Shown in pieces: positions 1-7,029 of a stretch of 15,803 nucleotides of DNA (positions within the stretch are counted from its first letter, which is position 1; each line of letters starts with the position of its first letter). The translations under genes and the position numbers were made by a program. The stretch is from positions 1 through 15,803 of the forward strand of contig JBMOQP010000019.1 in NCBI GenBank assembly GCA_049322715.1. Reading direction: 5' to 3'. Below the pieces are notes generated by a model. It searched no databases and was not told the origin of the DNA. It was given only the letters and a program-made list of their open reading frames with translations. The DNA comes from Thiofaba sp049322715 (GTDB lineage Bacteria; Pseudomonadota; Gammaproteobacteria; Halothiobacillales; Halothiobacillaceae).

Positions 1-111
1 GGCACATGTCAACATCGTTGCTCCATGCAACGATGTTGACATGTGCCGCGACGCTCTCGAAGGCTGAAGCCCAAAGGGCCTTCCGGCAGGGATGCCGGAA
101 GAGCTCGAGAG
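1..111. repeat. Composite palindromic intergenic element (block A)
   Basis: Positions 1-21 and 27-47 form a perfect 21-bp inverted repeat with a 5-nt loop (TCCAT). It may be cut by the window edge. Next to it, CTCTCGA (54-60) pairs with TCGAGAG (105-111) and encloses a small GGCT/AGCC or GCCC/GGGC stem at 62-79 and a perfect 9-bp hairpin, CTTCCGGCA (80-88) with TGCCGGAAG (93-101) and loop GGGA. This is a hairpin followed by a multibranch structure, with no coding potential. The inner palindrome CATCGTTGC-N5-GCAACGATG occurs again at 3082-3104, so it belongs to a repeat family rather than being a simple terminator. I infer a REP/MITE-like intergenic repeat; no transposase is visible. Confidence 0.75.
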
Positions 112-127
112 GAGGGATCAGCCGGAG

Positions 128-152
128 GACACACTCCAGGGGGGAGCGTGTC
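128..152 (-). terminator. Hairpin downstream of parE, weak terminator candidate
   Basis: GACACACTCC (128-137) pairs with GGAGCGTGTC (143-152) with a single A/C mismatch and a 5-nt loop, 17 bp beyond the parE stop codon. Read in the parE direction it is followed by CTCCGGCTGA, with no T tract. It may protect or end the transcript, but it is not a convincing intrinsic terminator. Confidence 0.35.
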
Positions 153-169
153 AAGACATAAGCATTTCC

Positions 170-2062
170 CTAGAGCGCCACGTCGGCCAGATGGCCCTTG
201 CTCTCCAGCCAGGAGCGCCGGTCGGCGGCGCGCCGCTTGGCCAGCAGCATGTCGAGCATGAGGCGTGCCTCCTCCGCCTCGTCGAGAGTCAGGCGTACCA
301 GGCGGCGGGTCTCCGGGGCGATGGTCGACTCGCGCAGCTGCATCGGGTTCATCTCGCCCAGGCCCTTGAAGCGGGTCACGCTCACCTTGCCCACCTTCTC
401 CGCCTTCAGGCGGTCGAGAATGCCGTCGCGCTCCTGCTCGTCCAGCGCGTAGAACACCTGCTTGCCGGCATCGATGCGGAACAGCGGCGGCATGGCCACG
501 TACACGTGTCCGGCCTCGACCAGGCTGGGGAAATGGCGCACGAACAGGGCACACAGCAGTGTGGCGATGTGCTGGCCGTCCGAGTCGGCGTCCGCCAGCA
601 CGCACACCTTGCCGTAGCGCAGGCCGGCGAGGTCCGGGTTGCCCGGCTCGATGCCGAGCGCGACGGCGATGTCGTGTACCTCCTGCGAACCGAGCACCTG
701 CTCGGGGTCGGTCTCCCAGGTGTTCAGGATCTTGCCGCGCAGCGGCAGGATGGCCTGGAAGTCGCGGTCGCGCGCCTGCTTGGCCGAACCGCCGGCGGAG
801 TCGCCCTCGACCAGGAACAGCTCGGTGCGCGAGAGGTCGGTGGACAGGCAGTCCGCGAGCTTGCCCGGCAGCGCGGGGCCCTGGGTGACGCGCTTGCGCA
901 CCACCTTCTTCTCCTCGCGCAGGCGGCGCTGGGCCTTCTGGATGGCAAGCTGGGCGATCTGCTCGCCCACCTCCGGCTGCTGGTTGAGCCACAGGCTAAA
1001 GGCATCCTTGAGCACGCCCGAGACGAAGGCCGCGCTCTCGCGCGAGGAAAGGCGCTCCTTGGTCTGGCCGGCGAACTGCGGTTCGCGCATCTTCAGCGAC
1101 AGCACGAAGGTCACGTCCTGCCACACATCCTCCGGCGCGAGCTTGAGGCCGCGCGGCAGCAGGTTGCGGAACTCGCAGAACTCGCGCAGGGCCTCGGTCA
1201 GGCCCAGTCGCAGGCCGTTGACGTGGGTGCCACCCTGCGCGGTGGGAATCAGGTTGACGTAGCTTTCCTGGACGGCCTCGCCGCCGTCGGCCAGCCAGGC
1301 CAGCGCCCAATCCACCGCCTCGCGCTCGCCCGCGAGGCTGCCCGTGAAGGCCGCCATCGGAAGGATCAGCTGGCCCTGCAGGGCCTCGAGCAGGTAATCG
1401 CGCAGCCCGTCCGCATAGCACCACTCGTCCTTCGTGCCCTCCGCCTCGTCGACGAAGGCCACCCTGAGCCCGGGGCACAGAACGGCCTTGGCGCGCAGCA
1501 GCTGGCGCAGGCGGCTGACCAGGAACTTCGGCGTGTCGAAGTACTTCGGCTCCGGCCAGAAACGCACCAGGGTGCCAGTGCGGTTCCTGCCCACCGTGCC
1601 GGTCACGCGCAGGTCCTCGACCTTGGCGCCGTGCTCGAAGGCCATGGCGTACTCGCAGCCCGAGCGCCAGACGGTGACCTCCAGACGGCGCGAGAGCGCG
1701 TTGACCACCGACACGCCCACGCCGTGCAGACCGCCGGAGTAGCCGTAGGCCTTCTCGGAGAACTTGCCGCCCGCGTGCAGCTTGGTGAGGATCACCTCCA
1801 CCCCGGGGATGCCCTGCTCCGGGTGGATGTCGACCGGCATGCCGCGCCCGTCGTCGACCACCGAGACCGAACCATCGCCGTGCAGGGTCACCTCGATCCG
1901 CTTGGCAAAGCCGGCCAGCGCCTCGTCCACGCTGTTGTCGATCACCTCCTGCGCCAGATGATTCGGGCGGGTGGTGTCGGTGTACATGCCGGGACGCTTC
2001 TGCACCGGCTCGAGCCCGGTGAGCACCTCGATGGCGGCGGCGTTGTAGACGTTGTTGCTCAT
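170..2062 (-). CDS. parE: DNA topoisomerase IV subunit B
   Basis: This 630-aa protein is the ATPase subunit of topoisomerase IV, the cytoplasmic type IIA enzyme that decatenates daughter chromosomes and relaxes supercoils together with ParC. The GHKL ATP-binding domain is at the N terminus: EVIDNSVDEAL at 39-49, DDGRGMPVD at 70-78 and the glycine-rich lid GGLHGVGVSVVNALS at 110-124. The transducer lysine motif QTK is at 333-335. The TOPRIM domain shows LVEGDSAGG (417-425, acidic Glu419) and DADSDG (491-496, metal-binding aspartates), followed by the KGLGEMN motif near 566-572. The length matches gammaproteobacterial ParE and lacks the large insert of gammaproteobacterial GyrB, which favours ParE over GyrB. 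The ATG is preceded by AGGGA about 14 nt upstream, which is rather far. parC is not in the window. The gene diverges from cnoX. Confidence 0.96.
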   Translation of the reverse strand: MSNNVYNAAAIEVLTGLEPVQKRPGMYTDTTRPNHLAQEVIDNSVDEALAGFAKRIEVTLHGDGSVSVVDDGRGMPVDIHPEQGIPGVEVILTKLHAGGKFSEKAYGYSGGLHGVGVSVVNALSRRLEVTVWRSGCEYAMAFEHGAKVEDLRVTGTVGRNRTGTLVRFWPEPKYFDTPKFLVSRLRQLLRAKAVLCPGLRVAFVDEAEGTKDEWCYADGLRDYLLEALQGQLILPMAAFTGSLAGEREAVDWALAWLADGGEAVQESYVNLIPTAQGGTHVNGLRLGLTEALREFCEFRNLLPRGLKLAPEDVWQDVTFVLSLKMREPQFAGQTKERLSSRESAAFVSGVLKDAFSLWLNQQPEVGEQIAQLAIQKAQRRLREEKKVVRKRVTQGPALPGKLADCLSTDLSRTELFLVEGDSAGGSAKQARDRDFQAILPLRGKILNTWETDPEQVLGSQEVHDIAVALGIEPGNPDLAGLRYGKVCVLADADSDGQHIATLLCALFVRHFPSLVEAGHVYVAMPPLFRIDAGKQVFYALDEQERDGILDRLKAEKVGKVSVTRFKGLGEMNPMQLRESTIAPETRRLVRLTLDEAEEARLMLDMLLAKRRAADRRSWLESKGHLADVAL

Positions 2063-2157
2063 GCTGGTCGATTGAATCCCTGATGGACGCCCCCATTCTA
2101 ACGGCAGCCTGTAAGATAAGGCCCACCCTATTTCAGGAACCGATCCGAGGACACCCG
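2063..2157. promoter_or_regulatory. Divergent parE / cnoX promoter region
   Basis: This 95-bp gap separates the two divergent start codons. On the plus strand TAAGAT (2112-2117) is a reasonable -10 hexamer for cnoX, 40 nt before its ATG, but I see no good -35. On the minus strand TAGAAT (2100-2095) could be the -10 for parE, again without a clear -35. GAGG at 2147-2150 is the cnoX ribosome-binding site. The hexamers are matched by eye only. Confidence 0.4.
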
Positions 2158-3015
2158 ATGAGTGCCATCGTCTTTGACGTCACCGAACAGGATTTTGCCG
2201 AGAAAGTCATCCAGGCCTCGCACGAGCGCCCCGTGCTGGTCGATTTCTGGGCTGCGTGGTGCCAGCCCTGCCAGATCCTCAAGCCGCTCTTGAAAAAGGT
2301 GGCGGAGGGCTACAACGGCGACGTGCACCTGGCCTATGTCGACACCGACCAGGAGCAGATGCTGGCCGCCCAGTTCGGCATCCGCAGCCTGCCGACCGTG
2401 ATGCTGTTCAAGGACGGCCGCGCCGTCGACCAGTTCATGGGCGCTCAGCCGGAGAGCGCGATCCGCCAGCTCATCGACAAGCACATCGTGCGCGAGTCCG
2501 ACCTGATGCTGAAGCAGGCGATGGCGCTGCTCGAGCAAGGCGACGAGGCCAGCGCGATCGAGCTGCTGCACCAGGCCAACAGGATCGACCCGAAGAACAC
2601 CGCCGTGCTGTTCGCCCTCGCCCGCTTCGCCGCCCACGAAGGCAACCTGGACGAGGCCGTGACCATCCTCGGCGCCATCCCCGCCGAGGCCCCCGAGGCG
2701 GGCATGGCGCGCGAACTGAAGGCGCAGATCGGCTTTGCCCGCCAGGCCCAGGGCGCCGGCGACATGGCCGAGCTGCTCGGCCGCATCAGCCACGATCCGG
2801 CCGATCTCGAGGCCCGCCAGAAGCTCGCCACCGTGCTGATCGGCCAGGGCCAGCACGAGGCGGCGATGGAGCAGTTCCTCGAAATCATGAAGCGCGACCG
2901 CGCCTTCGGCGACGACGCCGGCCGCAAGGGCCTGCTTCAGCTGTTCGAGATGCTCGGCAACGAGCACCCGGCGGTGCAGGCCTACCGCCGCAGAATGTTC
3001 AGCCTGCTGCATTAA
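2158..3015 (+). CDS. cnoX: Thioredoxin-TPR holdase, CnoX/YbbN family
   Basis: This 285-aa cytoplasmic protein has an N-terminal thioredoxin fold (about 1-110) and a C-terminal TPR-like helical region (about 115-285, including LLEQGDEASAIELLHQANRI). The layout and length match YbbN/CnoX, a chaperedoxin that in E. coli binds unfolding proteins under oxidative (HOCl) stress and passes them to GroEL and DnaK. The active-site motif is WCQPC (Cys35, Cys38) and the cis-proline is in SLPT (Pro79). E. coli CnoX lacks the full CXXC, so this homologue could also be redox active, as described for some alphaproteobacterial CnoX; that is inference. I chose the ATG at 2158, with GAGG 7 nt upstream, because the in-frame extension to 2083 runs through the promoter region and does not resemble the family. 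It is a single gene, convergent with the ATPase gene. Confidence 0.9.
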   Translation: MSAIVFDVTEQDFAEKVIQASHERPVLVDFWAAWCQPCQILKPLLKKVAEGYNGDVHLAYVDTDQEQMLAAQFGIRSLPTVMLFKDGRAVDQFMGAQPESAIRQLIDKHIVRESDLMLKQAMALLEQGDEASAIELLHQANRIDPKNTAVLFALARFAAHEGNLDEAVTILGAIPAEAPEAGMARELKAQIGFARQAQGAGDMAELLGRISHDPADLEARQKLATVLIGQGQHEAAMEQFLEIMKRDRAFGDDAGRKGLLQLFEMLGNEHPAVQAYRRRMFSLLH

Positions 3016-3026
3016 TCTCAAGGGAA

Positions 3027-3246
3027 CCTCGAAAAACCCCATCCATGGGATTTTTCGAGGACGTTCGTCGCGGGAAACCAACATCGTTGCAGGGAGCAAC
3101 GATGGAACGCGTAGCGTTCCCCGAAGGGCTGGATACATGGATGTATCCAGCCGCGACGAACTCACGCCATCTCAATCGCTGACGCGATTGGGCGGCTTCC
3201 CATCCATGGGACGCAGGGGCGCCTCGAAAGGTTTTTCGAGGCGCCC
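3027..3246. repeat. Palindrome array between convergent genes (block B)
   Basis: Seven hairpins lie in 220 bp. (1) 3027-3036 with 3051-3060 (CCTCGAAAAA arm), extended inward by CCCAT/ATGGG. (2) 3082-3090 with 3096-3104, 9 bp, loop AGGGA. (3) 3104-3110 with 3114-3120 (GGAACGC). (4) 3127-3138 with 3141-3152, 12 bp, loop GG. (5) 3173-3179 with 3184-3190 (CAATCGC). (6) 3198-3203 with 3206-3211 (TCCCAT). (7) 3217-3229 with 3234-3246, 13 bp. Hairpins 2-4 are also enclosed by a long-range pairing at 3063-3073 and 3151-3161. The stems are almost all perfect. This is far more structure than one terminator needs and suggests a modular intergenic repeat or a structured RNA. No gene is supported here. 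Confidence 0.8.
3063..3161 (+). other. Predicted multibranch (cloverleaf-like) fold inside block B
   Basis: GTTCGTCGCGG (3063-3073) is the exact reverse complement of CCGCGACGAAC (3151-3161). The enclosed 77 nt hold three hairpins: CATCGTTGC at 3082, GGAACGC at 3104 and CTGGATACAT at 3129, each with an exact partner arm. The result is a closed four-stem fold of about 99 nt, possible on either strand. Two bases (3151-3152) can pair in either the closing stem or the third hairpin. Whether it is transcribed is unknown, although read-through from cnoX would make it part of that mRNA. Confidence 0.5.
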
Positions 3247-3267
3247 TCAAGCGTTAGCCCGCTCAAG

Positions 3268-3297
3268 GACACCCGCCGCACGGCGGGTGTCGCGTTT
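3268..3297 (+). terminator. Terminator-like hairpin at the end of the cnoX / ATPase interval
   Basis: GACACCCGCCG (3268-3278) and CGGCGGGTGTC (3281-3291) form a perfect 11-bp stem with a nominal 2-nt loop, followed on the plus strand by GCG and four T residues (3295-3298). It abuts the ATPase stop codon, so it could end cnoX transcripts on the plus strand and act as a 3' structure for the ATPase mRNA on the minus strand. The minus side has no T tract. Confidence 0.55.
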
Positions 3298-6015
3298 TCA
3301 GGCGCCGACCGGCGATGGGGCGCGCCGGCCCCACCATCCCCTGATCCTCACCTCCAGCTCGACCGCAAGCAGCACGCCCAGGGCGGTCAGCGTCATCCAT
3401 CCCCAGGTGGCGGCCTCGAGCGGCGCAGTGCCGAGCAAGGCATTCATGAACGGCACGTAGGTGACCAGCAACTGCAGGAGGACCAGCGGGCCGATCACAT
3501 ACCAGACCACCGGGTTGCCGAACAGGCCTTCGCGGTTGAGCACCGGGGCATTCAGGTAGCGCGCATTGAGGAGGTAGAAGCACTCGATCAGGACGATGGT
3601 GTTGAGCGCCGCGGTGCGCGCGACCTCGAGACTTTCCCCCTGGTCGAGCACCAGGTTGAACATGCCATACCCCCCCAGCACCATCAGGCCGCCGACCAGA
3701 GGGATGCGCCATAGCACCGCCCCCTCCACCAGGAGGGCCCGCGGGGACCGGGGCGGGCGCCGCATGACATCCCCTTCAGCCTTCTCGAACGCGAGGGCGA
3801 TGGCGAGATTGACCGTGGTCACCATGTTGATCCAAAGGATCTGTACCGGCGTGATCGGCGCGACCCCGCCCAGCAGCAGGGCGGCAAGCATGATCATCGC
3901 CTCGCCCGCATCCGAGGGCAGGATGTAGAGGATGGTCTTGCGCAGGTTGTCGTACACCCCCCGCCCCTCGCGCACCGCCTTGGCGATGGTGGCGAAGTTG
4001 TCGTCCGCCAGCACGATCACCGAGGACTCGCGTGCCACCTCCGAACCCGCCCTGCCCATGGCGATGCCGACCTGCGCCCCCTTGAGCGCCGGGGCGTCGT
4101 TAACCCCGTCGCCGGTCATGGCCACCACCTCGCCGGCCTGCTGCAGGGCGCGCAGGAGGGTCAGCTTCTGCTCGGGCGTTGTGCGCGCGAACACGTCCGC
4201 CTCGCGCACACGCTCGCCGAGCTGGCCGGGCGAGAGCCGGTCGATCTCCTCTCCGGTCAGGACGGCCTGCCCGTCGCCAATGCCGAGCTGGCGGGCGATG
4301 GCGCCGGCCGTAACCGCATGGTCGCCGGTGATCATCTTCACACGGATGCCCGCCTGCTGACAGGCCGCCACGGCCTCGGGCACGCCCTCGCGCGGCGGGT
4401 CGATGAAACCGACCAGGCCCAGCCATTCAAGCCCACCTTCGATATCCTCTGCGACGAGACCGTGGCCCTCCAGCGGCTTCCGCGCGAAAGCGATCAGGCG
4501 CAAGCCCTGTCCGGCAAGCCGGGCCAGCTCCGCCTCGATGCCCGGCGGGACCTCCTTCAGGCGGGCAAGGATGACCTCGGGCGCGCCCTTGATGAGCGCG
4601 ACCCTTCCCTCCTCGGGGTCGTGATGGAGCGTGGCCATGTAGCGCAGGCGCGCGTCGAAGGGGAGGAGGTCGAGGCGCGGCCAGCACGCGCGCTCGAGAT
4701 CCGGGTCGAAGCCGAACTTGCGCGCCAGCACCAGGAGGGCGCCTTCCAGCGGATCCCCCAAGACGTGCCAGCGCAGATCTCCGTCGCGGGCCAGTTCGGC
4801 ATCGTTGCAGAGCATGGCCGCATGCAGCAGCGCCTCCACATCCGTGTGGCCATCCCGCTCGACGGGGGCGCCATCCCGCAGCATGCGGCCGTGGGGGTCG
4901 TAGCCCACGCCCTCGACCGTGTACTCGCCCTGCGGGGTCAGGACATGCACGGCGGTGAGGACGTTGCAGGTCAGGGTGCCGGTCTTGTCGGTGCAGATGG
5001 TGGTCACCGCGCCGAGCGCCTCGACCGCAGGCAGGCGGCGCACAATGGCGTTGCGCCTGGCCATGCGCTGCACGCCAATGGCCAGGGCGATGGTCAGCAC
5101 GGCCGGCAGGCCCTCGGGAATGGCGGCCACCGCCATGCCGACCGCGATCAGGAAGGTGTCGGCCCAGGGCAGCCCCTGCCAGGCCACGCCGATCAGAAAG
5201 GCCAGCACCGCGAGGCCCAGGATGATCAGGCTGAGATCCTTGGACAGCCGCTCCAGGTGCTGCAGGAGCGGCGTAGTCAGCTGGGGGACCGCCTTGAGCA
5301 GGGCGCTGATGCGTCCGAGCTCGGTGTGCACCCCGGTGGCCACGACCACGCCAGTCCCCTGCCCCTGGGTCACCAGGGTGCCGGCGAAGCCCATGCTGCT
5401 GCGCTCCGCAACCCGGGCCCCGGCGGCCACCGGAACCGTGCCCTTCTCCACGGGCACGGACTCGCCGGTGAGCAGGCTTTCGTCGATGGCCAGGCTGTGC
5501 GCCCGGATCAGGCGCATGTCCGCCGGCACCTTGTCGCCCGCCTGCAGCAGCACGATATCCCCCGGCACCAGCCGGCTGGCGTCGATCCGCGCCACCCGGC
5601 CGTCGCGCAGCACCTGGGCATGCGGGGTCAGCACCTCGCGCAGGGCCTCCAGCGCACGCTCGGCCTTGCCCTCCTGCACCACCCCCAGCAGGGCATTGAT
5701 GACGATGACCCCCACGATCACGCCGGTGTCCGTGAAATGCCCGAGGGAAAGCGTCACCAAAGCGGCAAGAAACAGGACGTAGATCAGGGGGTTGTTCAAC
5801 TGGGCGAGGAAGCGCCCCAGGAGGCCCCGCCGGGGAGGCGCGGGGAGGACATTCTCGCCATGGCGGGCCAGCCGCGCAGCGGCCGCCGCCTCGCCCAGGC
5901 CATGATCGGCGTCGCTCTGCAGCGCTCTCAGGACCGCCTCCCCCGCAAGGCTGTGGCAGATATTCCCCTCCCCCCCGGCATGCATGCACTCACTGGGCAT
6001 AGATGAAGATGACAT
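3298..6015 (-). CDS. Cation-transporting P-type ATPase (P2-like, Ca2+-pump related)
   Basis: This inner-membrane ion pump has 905 aa counted from the first ATG. The N-terminal cation_ATPase_N region (HSLAGEAVLRAL, 21-32) leads into M1-M2, the actuator loop with TGES (183-186), M4 with IPEGLPA (299-305), the phosphorylation site DKTGTLT (Asp343), the nucleotide-binding motif KGAPE (476-480), TGD (563-565), the hinge GDGVND (635-640), and six C-terminal membrane segments. By alignment with SERCA the ion ligands are Glu301 (M4), Asp702 and Glu705 (M5), Asn730, Thr733 and Thr734 (M6), and Glu811 (M8). SERCA Asp800 is replaced by Thr734 and Asn768 by Asp702, so Ca2+ specificity is not assured. The start is uncertain: ATGs at 6015, 6000 and 5985 all lack a good Shine-Dalgarno, and the first overlaps the antiporter by 26 nt. 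The ATPase is probably translated by coupling with the antiporter. Confidence 0.93.
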   Translation of the reverse strand: MSSSSMPSECMHAGGEGNICHSLAGEAVLRALQSDADHGLGEAAAAARLARHGENVLPAPPRRGLLGRFLAQLNNPLIYVLFLAALVTLSLGHFTDTGVIVGVIVINALLGVVQEGKAERALEALREVLTPHAQVLRDGRVARIDASRLVPGDIVLLQAGDKVPADMRLIRAHSLAIDESLLTGESVPVEKGTVPVAAGARVAERSSMGFAGTLVTQGQGTGVVVATGVHTELGRISALLKAVPQLTTPLLQHLERLSKDLSLIILGLAVLAFLIGVAWQGLPWADTFLIAVGMAVAAIPEGLPAVLTIALAIGVQRMARRNAIVRRLPAVEALGAVTTICTDKTGTLTCNVLTAVHVLTPQGEYTVEGVGYDPHGRMLRDGAPVERDGHTDVEALLHAAMLCNDAELARDGDLRWHVLGDPLEGALLVLARKFGFDPDLERACWPRLDLLPFDARLRYMATLHHDPEEGRVALIKGAPEVILARLKEVPPGIEAELARLAGQGLRLIAFARKPLEGHGLVAEDIEGGLEWLGLVGFIDPPREGVPEAVAACQQAGIRVKMITGDHAVTAGAIARQLGIGDGQAVLTGEEIDRLSPGQLGERVREADVFARTTPEQKLTLLRALQQAGEVVAMTGDGVNDAPALKGAQVGIAMGRAGSEVARESSVIVLADDNFATIAKAVREGRGVYDNLRKTILYILPSDAGEAMIMLAALLLGGVAPITPVQILWINMVTTVNLAIALAFEKAEGDVMRRPPRSPRALLVEGAVLWRIPLVGGLMVLGGYGMFNLVLDQGESLEVARTAALNTIVLIECFYLLNARYLNAPVLNREGLFGNPVVWYVIGPLVLLQLLVTYVPFMNALLGTAPLEAATWGWMTLTALGVLLAVELEVRIRGWWGRRAPSPVGA

Positions 6016-6982
6016 AGGCGTTCAGCATGTAGAGGGAGAACAGGGTGAGGCTGACCCAGCCGACGGTCTTGAACAGGCGCGTCGCAGGGCGATAGAGCAG
6101 GCCGACGATCGCCACCCCGGTCATCATCACCGCGGAGAGGGCGGAGACCGCGTGCATCAGGTCGATGTGCGAGAACAACGGCCCCTCGAGGAAGAACAGG
6201 TCGTCGATGGCAAGGATGACCTGGTTGAACAGGATGCTGCCAAACAGGTTGCCAATGGCGAGGTCGAGCGAGCCCAGCCGCAAGGCTGCCACGGTGACCG
6301 CGATCTCGGGCAGGGTGGTGGCCAGGGCGACGAACAGGGTGCCGACGAAGCCGCGCGCCCAGCCCATCTCGCGGGCGATTTCCTCGGCAATGAAGGGCAG
6401 GACCAGGGCAGCAGCCACCACCACCAGCGCCGCGAGCATGAACCGGAGGATGGCGCCCCTGAGGGTGATGCCATCCGCCGGAGGCTGGGGTTCGACGTGG
6501 TTGTGCCCCTTCTCGTAGAGGAATACGACGCGCAGGGAGACGAGGTAGAGCAGCACGATCACCGGCGTATAGGCACCGACATGGCCGAGGGTGGGCTGCG
6601 GCCCCTGCTGGGCAAGGAGGATGTTGAAGCCGACCAGCCCCAGCATCATGGCCGCGAACCCCGCGCCGAGGATGTGGCCGTGGCTGACCAGGGTGAAGAC
6701 CGGCGCCTTGCGGTGGAAGAAGTCGAGCAACACGATCAGGAGCAGGTTCATGACCGTGGCGCCGAGGATGTTGCCCACGGCGATGTTGGGGGCATCGGCG
6801 AGGGCGACGGCGCTCACCCCGGTGAACAATTCGGGCAGCGAGGTGGCGGTCGCCACCAGGACGAGGCCGATCCAGCCGCGGGAGAGGCCAGTCAGCTCGG
6901 CGATCCGGTCGCCGTATCGGGACAGCTGGTAGCCCGCCACCCCGATCACCAGCGCGCAGAGGCAGAAAGCCAGCCAGATCAT
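5990..6982 (-). CDS. CaCA-family sodium/calcium-type antiporter
   Basis: This 330-aa integral membrane exchanger has two homologous halves, each with an alpha repeat. Repeat 1 is GLVLVATATSLPE (39-51, Glu51) followed by GNILGATVMN (70-79). Repeat 2 is GTLFVALATTLPE (214-226, Glu226) followed by GNLFGSILFN (244-253). The paired glutamates are the expected ion-binding residues. The usual GNxxGSN sequence is altered in both halves, so the exchanged ion is less certain. A hydrophilic, histidine-bearing loop near 157-172 separates the halves. I chose ATG 6982 because GGGAGG lies 6 nt upstream and the protein then begins directly with the first membrane helix; the longer frame to 7132 runs into the intergenic repeat. 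It overlaps the downstream P-type ATPase gene, which suggests one cation-efflux operon. Confidence 0.88.
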   Translation of the reverse strand: MIWLAFCLCALVIGVAGYQLSRYGDRIAELTGLSRGWIGLVLVATATSLPELFTGVSAVALADAPNIAVGNILGATVMNLLLIVLLDFFHRKAPVFTLVSHGHILGAGFAAMMLGLVGFNILLAQQGPQPTLGHVGAYTPVIVLLYLVSLRVVFLYEKGHNHVEPQPPADGITLRGAILRFMLAALVVVAAALVLPFIAEEIAREMGWARGFVGTLFVALATTLPEIAVTVAALRLGSLDLAIGNLFGSILFNQVILAIDDLFFLEGPLFSHIDLMHAVSALSAVMMTGVAIVGLLYRPATRLFKTVGWVSLTLFSLYMLNAYVIFIYAQ

Positions 6983-7029
6983 GTTCGCCTCCCTGGATTC
7001 AGCCCATCTGCCCGGCTGATGCAGTAGCG

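Noticed and set aside
92..2083. Long plus-strand open frame (663 codons) opposite parE
   Set aside because: It is the antisense of a clear, full-length ParE. Its translation is low-complexity and rich in Leu, Ala, Gly, His and Gln, as expected from the complement of a GC-rich gene.
3045..3182. Short plus-strand open frame through the hairpin array
   Set aside because: It consists entirely of palindromic repeat sequence and has no convincing ribosome-binding site. Such frames are often annotated wrongly over intergenic repeats.
4318..6006. Plus-strand open frame opposite the P-type ATPase
   Set aside because: It is a shadow of a gene with all P-type motifs. The predicted protein is repetitive in Gln, His and Gly and matches no domain.
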